From Dehalococcoidales bacterium (GTDB taxonomy: Bacteria; Chloroflexota; Dehalococcoidia; Dehalococcoidales; BS750m-G39), in contig JALHSZ010000016.1 of NCBI GenBank assembly GCA_022865485.1, forward strand, positions 1-49,028: DNA of 49,028 nt, in the 5' to 3' direction. Positions 25,218 to 32,421 of this stretch are shown piece after piece (the stretch's first letter is position 1; every line of letters begins with the position of its first letter). The notes under the pieces are model-generated. The model did no database searches. It was given only the letters and a program-made list of their open reading frames with translations, and was not told where the DNA came from. The position numbers and the translations under genes are program-made.

Positions 25218-26393
25218 ATGGAATGGTGGCAACAGTTTCTGGCTATTGTTACAGGTGCATTAGTCAGTGGAATAATAGGTGTGTTTATAGTTCTCCTGAC
25301 GGGTAGGATTCGGAATAGGGAGTGGGTGCGGGAAAACGTCATCAGACCGCTGTACAACGAATTGGATTGGATACGAGTTTCTCGGACATCCCAGATAGCC
25401 CCTGGGTTCAAAAGCTTTTGGAGCCAGCTTGATTCCTACTCCAAGCTGAAGCTGGGTGAGAATTTGAGGAATAGCCTAGCTAACTACATAAATGTACTTG
25501 CTCGCGTTCAGAGCGCTTTCCAGCACTACGACAAATTGAGATGGGAAAGAAACTATGAGGACTGTCTTAAACGAGCCATGACAAACTACCTGACCGACGA
25601 TGGCAACAGTATATTGCTAGAAAAACACGCACTCGGAGAGAAAGGGTACCACGCTTTATCCATACCTATTAAGGATTTCTTAAACAAGTATCTTCCAGTC
25701 CTTACCCAACTTAGAGACGCGGATAGTCTTGCCCAAACCTTAATCGCAGAATCGGAGAGACATAACTGGGAACATGAAAAATACTTCCGTGCCTGGCAGG
25801 CGCAACGCCCAACCGTGTTTGCAGAACTAGCTCGTGAGTTTCGCAATATCAAAATGCCTCAGGATTACGTGGATGCAGAGGAAGAGTTACAAAGGGTGAG
25901 ACAGGAATTAGTCTCGACTGCTAACTCGCTGGCTAATCAGCTGTTTGAGCAAAAAGACGAGAGAAAGCAATATAAAAACTCAACCGTTGAAGCTTTTGGC
26001 AGTTTATCTTTGGGTTTGTGGACAGTCGCACTAGTTGGGTATTTAACTTCAGGCATTTCTTGGGAAACTTACATTCTGATTGCACTTGGAGGATTGTCTG
26101 CACTATTCAGTATCTATCTTGTACTGCCTTGGGATTGTGTATATAGGAAGCAAAAGACAGTCCTAAAATACTTGGAAACAAAGCAAATCATAAAATTTGC
26201 CAAGTCTTTGGGGTGGTTAATAGTGCTTGCGGTATTTGGAGTAAGGCTAATACAAACAAAAGTCGATTGGTTAATAATTGCAGGACTAATATTCGCAATA
26301 TTTGCTTACGTAGTTTTTTATGTCAGTCTCTGGAAAAGGAAAAAAGACAACGGGAAAGGAAAAAGCTTAAAGGAGGAAAATCATGGGAAGTAA
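25218..26393 (+). CDS. Orphan membrane protein with helical cytoplasmic domain
   Basis: A 391-residue protein of unknown function. One membrane segment lies at the N-terminus (about residues 8-28), followed by a long, largely helical soluble region with a coiled-coil-like stretch near DAEEELQRVRQELVSTANSLANQL (read in parts). Two to four C-terminal membrane segments (about residues 270-310 and 335-375) end in a strongly basic tail. GGGAGGT precedes the ATG. Base composition is clearly more AT-rich than the flanking genes, suggesting acquisition. The next small gene begins inside its last codons. Confidence 0.75.
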   Translation: MEWWQQFLAIVTGALVSGIIGVFIVLLTGRIRNREWVRENVIRPLYNELDWIRVSRTSQIAPGFKSFWSQLDSYSKLKLGENLRNSLANYINVLARVQSAFQHYDKLRWERNYEDCLKRAMTNYLTDDGNSILLEKHALGEKGYHALSIPIKDFLNKYLPVLTQLRDADSLAQTLIAESERHNWEHEKYFRAWQAQRPTVFAELAREFRNIKMPQDYVDAEEELQRVRQELVSTANSLANQLFEQKDERKQYKNSTVEAFGSLSLGLWTVALVGYLTSGISWETYILIALGGLSALFSIYLVLPWDCVYRKQKTVLKYLETKQIIKFAKSLGWLIVLAVFGVRLIQTKVDWLIIAGLIFAIFAYVVFYVSLWKRKKDNGKGKSLKEENHGK

Positions 26394-26469
26394 AGGCAGA
26401 AAGAACGTAAAGAAAACCAAGAAGGCGAAGGAGCCAAAAGGGACACAACAGGCCGCCACGAAGAAATAA
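26383..26469 (+). CDS. 28-residue lysine-rich peptide
   Basis: A tiny ORF missing from the track: ATG at 26383, TAA ending at 26469, sequence starting MGSKGRKNVKKTKKAK. Nearly half the residues are Lys or Arg and there is no hydrophobic segment. It overlaps the end of the membrane protein gene by 11 bases in another frame. A near-perfect Shine-Dalgarno (AAAGGAGG) lies six bases before the ATG, much stronger than is needed by chance. Function unknown; a nucleic-acid-binding or membrane-tail-binding peptide is conceivable. Confidence 0.6.
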   Translation: MGSKGRKNVKKTKKAKEPKGTQQAATKK

Positions 26470-26475
26470 ATGGGT

Positions 26476-26507
26476 AAATTCTAAATTCTAATATCTAAAT
26501 CCTAAAC
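26476..26507. repeat. AT-rich repeat, left flank of the four-helix-bundle gene
   Basis: The tract is built from iterations of AAATTCTAAA and ATCTAAATCCTAAA. CTAATATCTAAATCCTAAAC (26488-26507) is the reverse complement of the right-hand repeat except for a seven-base insertion there. Confidence 0.75.
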
Positions 26508-26515
26508 GGGTTGAA

Positions 26516-26890
26516 ATGGCCAAAGTTAGCAGCGCAAAACATTATGATTTGGAAGAGCGAACTCTCAGCTTTGCCAAAGAGGTAATAGCATTTGTAAATA
26601 TTCTCCCGAAAACCATGGCAAACCTAGAGATAAGCAAGCAGGTTATAAGGTCTTCTGGTTCAGTGGGAGCTAATTATATTGAAGCCAATGAAGCCTTGGG
26701 CAAAAAGGATTTTGCCATGAGAATCAAGATTTGTCGCAAGGAAGCCAAAGAGAGTATATATTGGCTAAGGCTTATCGAGGCAAGAGGGGAAGAGGCGGAA
26801 AAGAGAAAGCAATCGTTGATTAGTGAAGCTACAGAGCTTATGAAGATATTTGGCGCTATCTTAGGTAAAACTCTAAATCCGAAATCCTAA
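26516..26890 (+). CDS. Four-helix-bundle protein, S23 / 23S rRNA intervening-sequence family
   Basis: A 124-residue member of the four-helix-bundle (S23/IVP) family. EERTLSFAKEVIAFVN, LEISKQVIRSSGSVGANYIEANEALGKKDF (in parts), KICRKEAKESIYWLRLIEA and a final long helix match the family, including the well-conserved SVGANYIEA segment. Some homologues sit in 23S rRNA intervening sequences and related Avd proteins serve diversity-generating retroelements; most are free-standing and uncharacterised, as here. It has little Shine-Dalgarno, low GC and flanking inverted repeats, and its last codons (TLNPKS) lie within the right-hand repeat, as in a mobile cassette. Confidence 0.88.
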   Translation: MAKVSSAKHYDLEERTLSFAKEVIAFVNILPKTMANLEISKQVIRSSGSVGANYIEANEALGKKDFAMRIKICRKEAKESIYWLRLIEARGEEAEKRKQSLISEATELMKIFGAILGKTLNPKS

Positions 26891-26935
26891 ATTCTAAATA
26901 TGTTTAGGATTTAGTGCTTAGATATTAGGATTTCA
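26871..26935. repeat. AT-rich repeat, right flank of the four-helix-bundle gene
   Basis: CTCTAAATCCGAAATCCTAAATTCT continues the same iterated motif (quoted in part by family) and is followed by GTTTAGGATTTAG (26902-26914), seven extra bases and ATATTAG (26922-26928). Together these are the inverse of the left flank. The repeat covers the end of the coding sequence. Confidence 0.75.
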
Positions 26936-26978
26936 CACGGGGAAGGGGATAAAGGGGGGGGTATTGCAGGAGGACGAT

Positions 26979-27662
26979 ATGCCGAACGAATATGAAATCA
27001 ACGAGCTAGCCAAGGAAGAATCCTGGCGGATGTTCCGCATCATCGGGGAGCTGGTGGAGGGCTTCGACACCCTCACCGGCATCGAGCCCGCGGTAACCAT
27101 CTACGGCTCGTCCCGCCTCAAAGCCGACGACAAGCTCTACGCCCAGACCGAGGAAATCGCCTACCAGCTGGGGCAGCTGGGCTTTTCCATCGTAACGGGC
27201 GGGGGGCCGGGAGCGATGGAAGCGGCCAACAAGGGCGCGAAAAGGGCCGGGGTGGAATCGGTGGGGCTGAATATCGAACTGCCCCAGGAGCAGGCCGTCA
27301 ACGCCTACACTACCAAGTCCATAATCTTCCACCACTTCTTCGCCCGCAAGGTGATGCTGGTAAAGTACGCCACCGCCTTCGTCATCATCCCCGGGGGCTT
27401 AGGCACGCTCGACGAGCTGACCGAGGTGCTGACCATGATGCAGACCCATAAGATAAAGCCCTTCCCGGTGATACTATTCAACAGCCGCTACTGGAAGGGC
27501 TTCCTCGACTGGCTGAAAAGCTCGGTGCTGAATAAGGGCTGCGTCTCCGAAGAAGACCTCGACCTGCTAATAGTCTGCGACCGACCCGAAGAGGTGGTCG
27601 AAGCTGTCCAGGGCTGGTACACCACGCACAAGCTGGTGGGCAGGAAGGCACTGCCCAAGTAA
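26979..27662 (+). CDS. LOG family protein (Rossmann fold, TIGR00730 type)
   Basis: A 227-residue lysine-decarboxylase-like/LOG family protein. Members hydrolyse nucleoside 5'-monophosphates such as cytokinin ribotides to free bases. ITIYGSSR-type strand (VTIYGSSRLKADD), VTGGGPGAMEAANKGAKRAG and the signature PGGLGTLDELTEVL are complete. The ATG at 26979 with GCAGGAGGA is preferred over the TTG at 26964. GC content is host-like again. It lies 17 bases before the HAS-barrel-like gene and probably shares its transcript with herA, though a functional link is unknown. Confidence 0.92.
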   Translation: MPNEYEINELAKEESWRMFRIIGELVEGFDTLTGIEPAVTIYGSSRLKADDKLYAQTEEIAYQLGQLGFSIVTGGGPGAMEAANKGAKRAGVESVGLNIELPQEQAVNAYTTKSIIFHHFFARKVMLVKYATAFVIIPGGLGTLDELTEVLTMMQTHKIKPFPVILFNSRYWKGFLDWLKSSVLNKGCVSEEDLDLLIVCDRPEEVVEAVQGWYTTHKLVGRKALPK

Positions 27663-27679
27663 CATGAAGGGACTTTGAA

Positions 27680-28273
27680 ATGGCTGAAAAAGAAAGGGTC
27701 GGCGAGGTAATCGAAGCCAGCACCACCACTCTTACCGCCCAGTGCTACGAGCTGTACGAAATACCGCCGCTGGGCAGCCTGGTCAAGACCGGGGATTCGT
27801 CCGCCGAGCTCTACGCCATCGTCTATAACGCCGCCACCACCAGCCTGGAGCCGGGGCGCCGCCCTATTGCCCGCGGCAAGGACGAGACCAGCGAGGAGGC
27901 AATCTACCGCTCGTCTCCGCAGCTGGCCAAGCTTTTGCGGAGCGAATTCGGGGCGGTGGTGGTGGGGCATAAAGAGGGCGACAGGCTCTATCATCATTTG
28001 CCACCCCAACCCGCCCGCATCCACAGCTTCGTCTATCAGTGCCCCCCCGCCGAGGTCAGGGAGTTCGGGCAGTCCTTCGACTTCCTCAACATATTGCTCA
28101 ACGCCGGCCTGCCCGTTCCCGCCGAGGAGCTGGTCAGCGCCGCGCTGCGCCAGATGAGCCGGGCGCATAAAGACCCCCGCGCCTTTCTGGTGGCGGCGGG
28201 CAAGGAATTAGCCATATTGCTCAGCGGCAACCTCAACCAGCTTAAAGCCATCCTGGGGAGGATTAAACAATGA
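27680..28273 (+). CDS. HAS-barrel-like adaptor protein upstream of HerA
   Basis: A 197-residue protein with no database-level name I recognise. The N-terminal 60 residues (VGEVIEASTTTLTAQCYELYEIPPLGSLV, in parts) read as a small beta-barrel of the kind found at the N-terminus of HerA-type ATPases (HAS barrel). The C-terminal half (FGQSFDFLNILLNAG and the ELVSAALRQMSRAHKDPRAF segment) is helical. It overlaps herA by four bases (ATGA), so the two are made together, and the product is likely to bind HerA or NurA. The overlap and shared barrel are seen; the interaction is inference. Confidence 0.7.
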   Translation: MAEKERVGEVIEASTTTLTAQCYELYEIPPLGSLVKTGDSSAELYAIVYNAATTSLEPGRRPIARGKDETSEEAIYRSSPQLAKLLRSEFGAVVVGHKEGDRLYHHLPPQPARIHSFVYQCPPAEVREFGQSFDFLNILLNAGLPVPAEELVSAALRQMSRAHKDPRAFLVAAGKELAILLSGNLNQLKAILGRIKQ

Positions 28274-29868
28274 GCGAACGTCTGGGCATTGTCGTCTCCG
28301 GCTCGTTGACTAAAGGGATGGAGGTCAAGCTGGACAGCTCGGCATCTATCGAGGATATGGCGGTGGGGCGCTTCGTCACCATCGAGGGGGCAAAGCGGCG
28401 CTTCTTCGGCATGATAAGCGAGGTCAGCCTGGGAATGACCGACCAGAGGCTTGCCCTCACCCCACCCGACGTCGCCGACCCCTTTATCGCCGAGGTACTG
28501 GCCGGCACCAGCACCTTCGGCACTTTGCACGTTAGCCCCACCCTGGTCATCGGCGGCGACGCCGCCAGCCTGCTCGAAGGCCCCCAGCCCGTCAAGACCG
28601 TGCCCAGCCACTTCTCCGTGGTCAACCTGGCTTCGGAGCGGGACGTGGAGCTGGTCTTCGGCAGCGAGGACGCCAAGAGATTTTTCATCGGCAACCCGCT
28701 GGATATGGAAACCAAGCTCTGCCTCGACCTGGAGGAGTTCGTCAAGCGCTCCAACGGCATCTTCGGCAAGAGCGGCACGGGCAAGACCTTCCTCACCCGC
28801 ATCCTGCTCATCGGCATGCTGCAAAAGAGCCAGGCGGTCAACCTGGTCTTCGATATGCACAACGAATACGGCTGGGAAGGCAGCAGCGAAAAGGGCACCA
28901 AGGTCAAGGGACTGAAACAGCTTTTCCCCTCCAGAGTGGCCGTATTCACGCTTGATGAGGAAAATTCCCGTCACCGCCAGGTAATCACCGATTTCGCGGT
29001 TAAGATCGGCTACGACGAGATTGAGCCCGCGGACATATCCCTGCTGCGCCAGACGCTGAACCTCACCGAGCAGGCCACGGAGGCAGTCTACCGCCTGCGG
29101 CAGCGCTTCGGCAAGGACTGGCTGAGCCAGACCCTGGAGACGAGGGAACCCGAGGAAACCAGAACCCTGCTCGACGAGCTCGATATCCACGAGAGCACCT
29201 TCCAGAACCTGCGGCGGGGGCTGGCGACCATCCAGCGCCTGCCCTTTATCGAGCCCAAGCCCCCCACCAACGCCGTGAAAGCCATCCTGGAACACCTCGA
29301 CCGCGGCACCAACGTGGTGCTGGAGTTCGGCCGCTACCGCGATATCACGGCTTATATCCTGGTAGCTAACATGCTCAGCCGGCGCATCTACGCCCAGTAC
29401 CAGGAGCGGATGGAAAAAGCCATGGCCGAGGATACCACCCGACCCACACCGCTGGTTATAACCATCGAAGAAGCCCACAAGTTCCTCAACCCCGAGGTCG
29501 CCAGCCAGACCATCTTCAGCACCATCGCCCGCGAGATGAGAAAGTATAACGTCACCCTGCTGGTCATCGACCAGAGGCCCAGCGGCATCGACAGCGAGGT
29601 TATGTCGCAGATGGGCACCAAGATAACCTGCCTGCTGGATAACGAGCGCGATATCGACAGCGTGCTCGCCGGCGTATCGGGGAGAAACGAGCTTAAATCG
29701 GTCCTGTCCAAGCTCGCCGCCAAACGGCAGGCGCTCGTCTTCGGGCACGCCGTGCCCATGCCGGTAGCTTTCCAGCCCCGCGAATACGGCTCGGCGGAAT
29801 CTTACCGCGGGTTTACCGCCAGCGGCAAAACGGGGACGAAAGAAGACATCGAGAAGCTGTGGGAATAA
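28270..29868 (+). CDS. herA: HerA-type hexameric DNA-translocase ATPase
   Basis: A 532-residue FtsK/HerA superfamily ATPase that pumps DNA to the NurA nuclease. It has an N-terminal HAS barrel (GIVVSGSLTKGMEVKL to about residue 80), Walker A GKSGTGKTF near residue 170, Walker B ITIEEAHKFLNPE near residue 400, a sensor segment LLVIDQRPSGID and a distal TCLLDNERDIDSVLAGVSG. It is a full-length HerA. It overlaps the adaptor gene and is convergent with the HAD phosphatase. The long minus-strand ORF 28036-29748 in the track is its antisense shadow. Confidence 0.92.
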   Translation: MSERLGIVVSGSLTKGMEVKLDSSASIEDMAVGRFVTIEGAKRRFFGMISEVSLGMTDQRLALTPPDVADPFIAEVLAGTSTFGTLHVSPTLVIGGDAASLLEGPQPVKTVPSHFSVVNLASERDVELVFGSEDAKRFFIGNPLDMETKLCLDLEEFVKRSNGIFGKSGTGKTFLTRILLIGMLQKSQAVNLVFDMHNEYGWEGSSEKGTKVKGLKQLFPSRVAVFTLDEENSRHRQVITDFAVKIGYDEIEPADISLLRQTLNLTEQATEAVYRLRQRFGKDWLSQTLETREPEETRTLLDELDIHESTFQNLRRGLATIQRLPFIEPKPPTNAVKAILEHLDRGTNVVLEFGRYRDITAYILVANMLSRRIYAQYQERMEKAMAEDTTRPTPLVITIEEAHKFLNPEVASQTIFSTIAREMRKYNVTLLVIDQRPSGIDSEVMSQMGTKITCLLDNERDIDSVLAGVSGRNELKSVLSKLAAKRQALVFGHAVPMPVAFQPREYGSAESYRGFTASGKTGTKEDIEKLWE

Positions 29869-29877
29869 AGGCTCGAG

Positions 29878-30507
29878 CTAGAGCTTCTCCAGGCCACGGA
29901 CGACATCGTTGAGGTCATCGAAGGGCTGACACTTCAGCTTCTTATCTTTGCAGACATCCATCAGCCCGTCACGGGCGAAGACTTGCTGAGCCAGCGCCGC
30001 GGGGAAGTAATCGGAAGGCCCGTTGCCGATGCACACCACCTGGTAGCCCTGCTTAAGGAACAGCTTGGTGTAAGCCTCCTTGAAACCCTTTTTCAGCACC
30101 GCGCCTTCGGGGCCGATATACCGCACCCCAAGCCCGTCGGGGCTGAAGTTGGTCCGGGCGGCGTAGACCTCGATGTTGCCCAACCCGACATCCTCCAGAA
30201 TTTCCTTGATGTAGAAATCCAGCCCGTTGCTGACCACCAGGAAGCGAAGGCCCCTATCCTGGCAATAGTTCACCAAGTTGCGCAGCCCCTCGCGCAGCTT
30301 AACTTCTTCGCGGGCGACGCGCAGCAGCTCGTCGCGGCCGGCTTTGACCATAGCGAAGGCCCTGGCGTTGAAGTCGCCCACCGTCATCTTATTCTGCCGG
30401 TATTGCTCGTAAAGCTTGCGCCAGTCGCCTTCAGCGAAGGCGTCGAGCAGGGCAAAACTGACATCTTCTTCGGTAAGGGTGCCGTCAAAATCGCTCTGAA
30501 TAATCAT
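29878..30507 (-). CDS. HAD-superfamily phosphatase (MtnX/SerB-like)
   Basis: A 209-residue HAD subfamily IB phosphatase. Motif I is QSDFDGTLTEEDV at the very N-terminus (nucleophile Asp and acid Asp), motif II is FLVVSNGLDFYIKEI, and the late VVCIGNGPSDYFPAALA is motif III/IV. The layout resembles 2-hydroxy-3-keto-5-methylthiopentenyl-1-phosphate phosphatase (MtnX) and phosphoserine phosphatase, but no methionine-salvage or serine genes are adjacent, so the substrate is open. It is convergent with herA and divergent from the acyl-CoA synthetase. Confidence 0.85.
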   Translation of the reverse strand: MIIQSDFDGTLTEEDVSFALLDAFAEGDWRKLYEQYRQNKMTVGDFNARAFAMVKAGRDELLRVAREEVKLREGLRNLVNYCQDRGLRFLVVSNGLDFYIKEILEDVGLGNIEVYAARTNFSPDGLGVRYIGPEGAVLKKGFKEAYTKLFLKQGYQVVCIGNGPSDYFPAALAQQVFARDGLMDVCKDKKLKCQPFDDLNDVVRGLEKL

Positions 30508-30619
30508 GTTTCGAACTTAAAGAATCCGTAGTGGATGACACTAGGGCAGGATTATACTTGAATCCAAGCCGCATTTCAAGGCTCTGGCTCCCCGTCGGCA
30601 TTTCAGGCGTTGTCGGACA

Positions 30620-30649
30620 TTGACAGTTAAACGCCGTAGGGTTTAGTAT
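30620..30649 (+). promoter_or_regulatory. Candidate promoter of the catabolic-looking block
   Basis: A perfect TTGACA (30620-30625) is followed after 18 bases by TAGTAT (30644-30649). The leader to the acyl-CoA synthetase ATG at 30789 would be about 130 bases and contains the palindrome at 30717-30733. The rest of the 281-base gap holds a G-rich run (eight G) and no gene I can support. Confidence 0.45.
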
Positions 30650-30716
30650 GTTGCTAGTTTTTGGGAAGGGCAGGGGGGGGTTCCGGCCCGACCCCGAATA
30701 CCAGAACTGTCCATTC

Positions 30717-30733
30717 TATACTGGCACAGTATA
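30717..30733. promoter_or_regulatory. Operator-like palindrome TATACTG-GCA-CAGTATA
   Basis: A perfect seven-base inverted repeat with a three-base centre, nested in a wider partial symmetry (AACTG at 30705-30709, CAGTT further right). It lies about 55 bases before the acyl-CoA synthetase start, in the size range of TetR/GntR-type operators. Confidence 0.5.
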
Positions 30734-30788
30734 TAACTATCGCCAGTTACAGTCTAGAGCTGAAGATTGATTGAGGAGGAAACAAGTC

Positions 30789-32396
30789 ATGTCGAAACGC
30801 CTTTTACTCAAGGAGCTATCGCGCTACAACGTCGGCACCTGGGCCGATATAATCTACAGGAACGCACTCCTCCACCCCAACGACGAAGCCTTCGTCTACG
30901 GAGACAGAAGGATAACCTTCGCCGACTACAACACCCGAATCAACAAGGTGATTCACGGGCTGGGCAAGATGGGGGTAAAGAAGGGGGACGTGCTCGGCAT
31001 CCTGTCCTGGAGCTGCCTGGAGTTCGCCGAGATATACGGGCTGACCATGAAGGGGGGCTACATCGCCTCGCCGTTTAACCCCCGACTGGGCAAGGACGAG
31101 CTCGAGTACCTCATCAAATACTCTGAAACCGATACCATTTTCGTCGGCAAAGAGCTGGTGGCAATGGCCAATTCCCTCAAAGAACGCCTGCCCAAGGTCA
31201 AGAACTTCATCTCGCTGGAGACGGCCGCCCCGGGCATGACCGCCTATGACGACATACTCAAAGCCAACTCCGGGGAAGAGCCCGATATCGACCTGGGCGA
31301 GGACGACCCCGTCTGCATTATCTATACCAGCGGCACCACTGGTGTCCCCCGCGGCGCCCTCTACACCCAGCGCCGCTTTATCGAAGACTCCAAGATACTG
31401 GTCATAGATATGGGGCTGCAGGAAGGACACAAGCGCGTCCAGATAACGCCGCTGTTCCATATTGCCGGCAACACCCACTTCCGCTCTTCGCTCTTCACCG
31501 CGGGCTGTAATGTTATCGTCAAGTTCTTCGACGCCGCCCAAACGCTGGAGATTATCCAGCGGGAGAAAGCCACCCACATGGACTGCGTGCCCACCCACCT
31601 GGCGGCGATACTCAACCTGCCCGACCTGAAAAAACACGATATCAGCTCGTTGCAGTTCTTCTGGTACGGTGCCTCGCCCATGCCCCTGGAGGTGCTCAAA
31701 GGCGGGATGAGGGTCTTCGGGCCCATTTTCGCCCAGGGCTACGGGCAGAGCGAGAGCGGCCCCGCCATCTCCCACCTCTCCAAAGAGGACCACAACGTGC
31801 TGGACAAGCCAGAAAAGGAACAGAAGAAGCTATCTTCAGCGGGCCGTCCCGATATCGGGGTGCAGGTCAAAATCCTTGACGAAAAGGGTAACGACCTCGG
31901 GCCGGGCGAAGTGGGCGAGATAGTGGTACGCAGCAAGCAGACCATGGTCGAATACTGGAAAAAACCCAAGGAAACCAAGGCGACACTGGTTAACGACTGG
32001 CTCCACACCGGAGATATGGGCTACTTCGACGAGGAAGGCTATATCTATATCGCCGACCGCAAGAAGGACATGATTATCACCGGCGGAGAAAACGTCTACC
32101 CCAGAGAGGTGGAAGAAGTCCTCTACCGCCACCCTGCTGTGATGGAAGCCGCCGTCATCGGCGTCCCCGACGAATACTGGGTGGAAAGGGTGCACGCCGT
32201 CGTCGCCCTCAAGAAGGGCAAACAAGCCACCGCCGAGGAGATTGTCGCCTTCTGCAAGAAGAGCATCGCCGGCTACAAGACGCCGAAATCGATTGAGTTT
32301 GTCGATGCCCTGCCCAAGAACGCGGCGGGCAAGATTTTGAAGCGCGAGCTGAGGGACAAGTACTGGAAGGGAACCCAGAAAGAGAAAAAGGGCTGA
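30789..32396 (+). CDS. AMP-forming acyl-CoA synthetase / acyl-CoA ligase
   Basis: A 535-residue ANL-superfamily ligase that activates a carboxylic acid to its CoA thioester via an acyl-AMP. Motifs in order: IIYTSGTTGVPRGA (about residue 176), YGQSESGPAISHL, GDMGYFDEEGYIYIADRKKD (about 408-430), GGENVYPREVEEVL and the catalytic Lys region PKNAAGKILKREL near the end. The ATG at 30789 follows GAGGAGGA; the track start is 18 bases too early. It most resembles fatty-acid/aromatic-acid CoA ligases of the FadD/CaiC kind, but the acid is not evident. It opens the plus-strand block with the corrinoid and phosphotransferase genes. Confidence 0.92.
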   Translation: MSKRLLLKELSRYNVGTWADIIYRNALLHPNDEAFVYGDRRITFADYNTRINKVIHGLGKMGVKKGDVLGILSWSCLEFAEIYGLTMKGGYIASPFNPRLGKDELEYLIKYSETDTIFVGKELVAMANSLKERLPKVKNFISLETAAPGMTAYDDILKANSGEEPDIDLGEDDPVCIIYTSGTTGVPRGALYTQRRFIEDSKILVIDMGLQEGHKRVQITPLFHIAGNTHFRSSLFTAGCNVIVKFFDAAQTLEIIQREKATHMDCVPTHLAAILNLPDLKKHDISSLQFFWYGASPMPLEVLKGGMRVFGPIFAQGYGQSESGPAISHLSKEDHNVLDKPEKEQKKLSSAGRPDIGVQVKILDEKGNDLGPGEVGEIVVRSKQTMVEYWKKPKETKATLVNDWLHTGDMGYFDEEGYIYIADRKKDMIITGGENVYPREVEEVLYRHPAVMEAAVIGVPDEYWVERVHAVVALKKGKQATAEEIVAFCKKSIAGYKTPKSIEFVDALPKNAAGKILKRELRDKYWKGTQKEKKG

Positions 32397-32421
32397 CTCG
32401 GCGTTTCTATAGAGTCGGGAG

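Noticed and set aside
28036-29748. 570-residue minus-strand ORF over herA
   Set aside because: It is antisense to a complete HerA with all ATPase motifs. Long antisense frames are expected in this GC-rich sequence, and it has no Shine-Dalgarno or family motif.
30816-31793. 325-residue minus-strand ORF over the acyl-CoA ligase
   Set aside because: Shadow frame; the plus strand carries every ANL motif in order.
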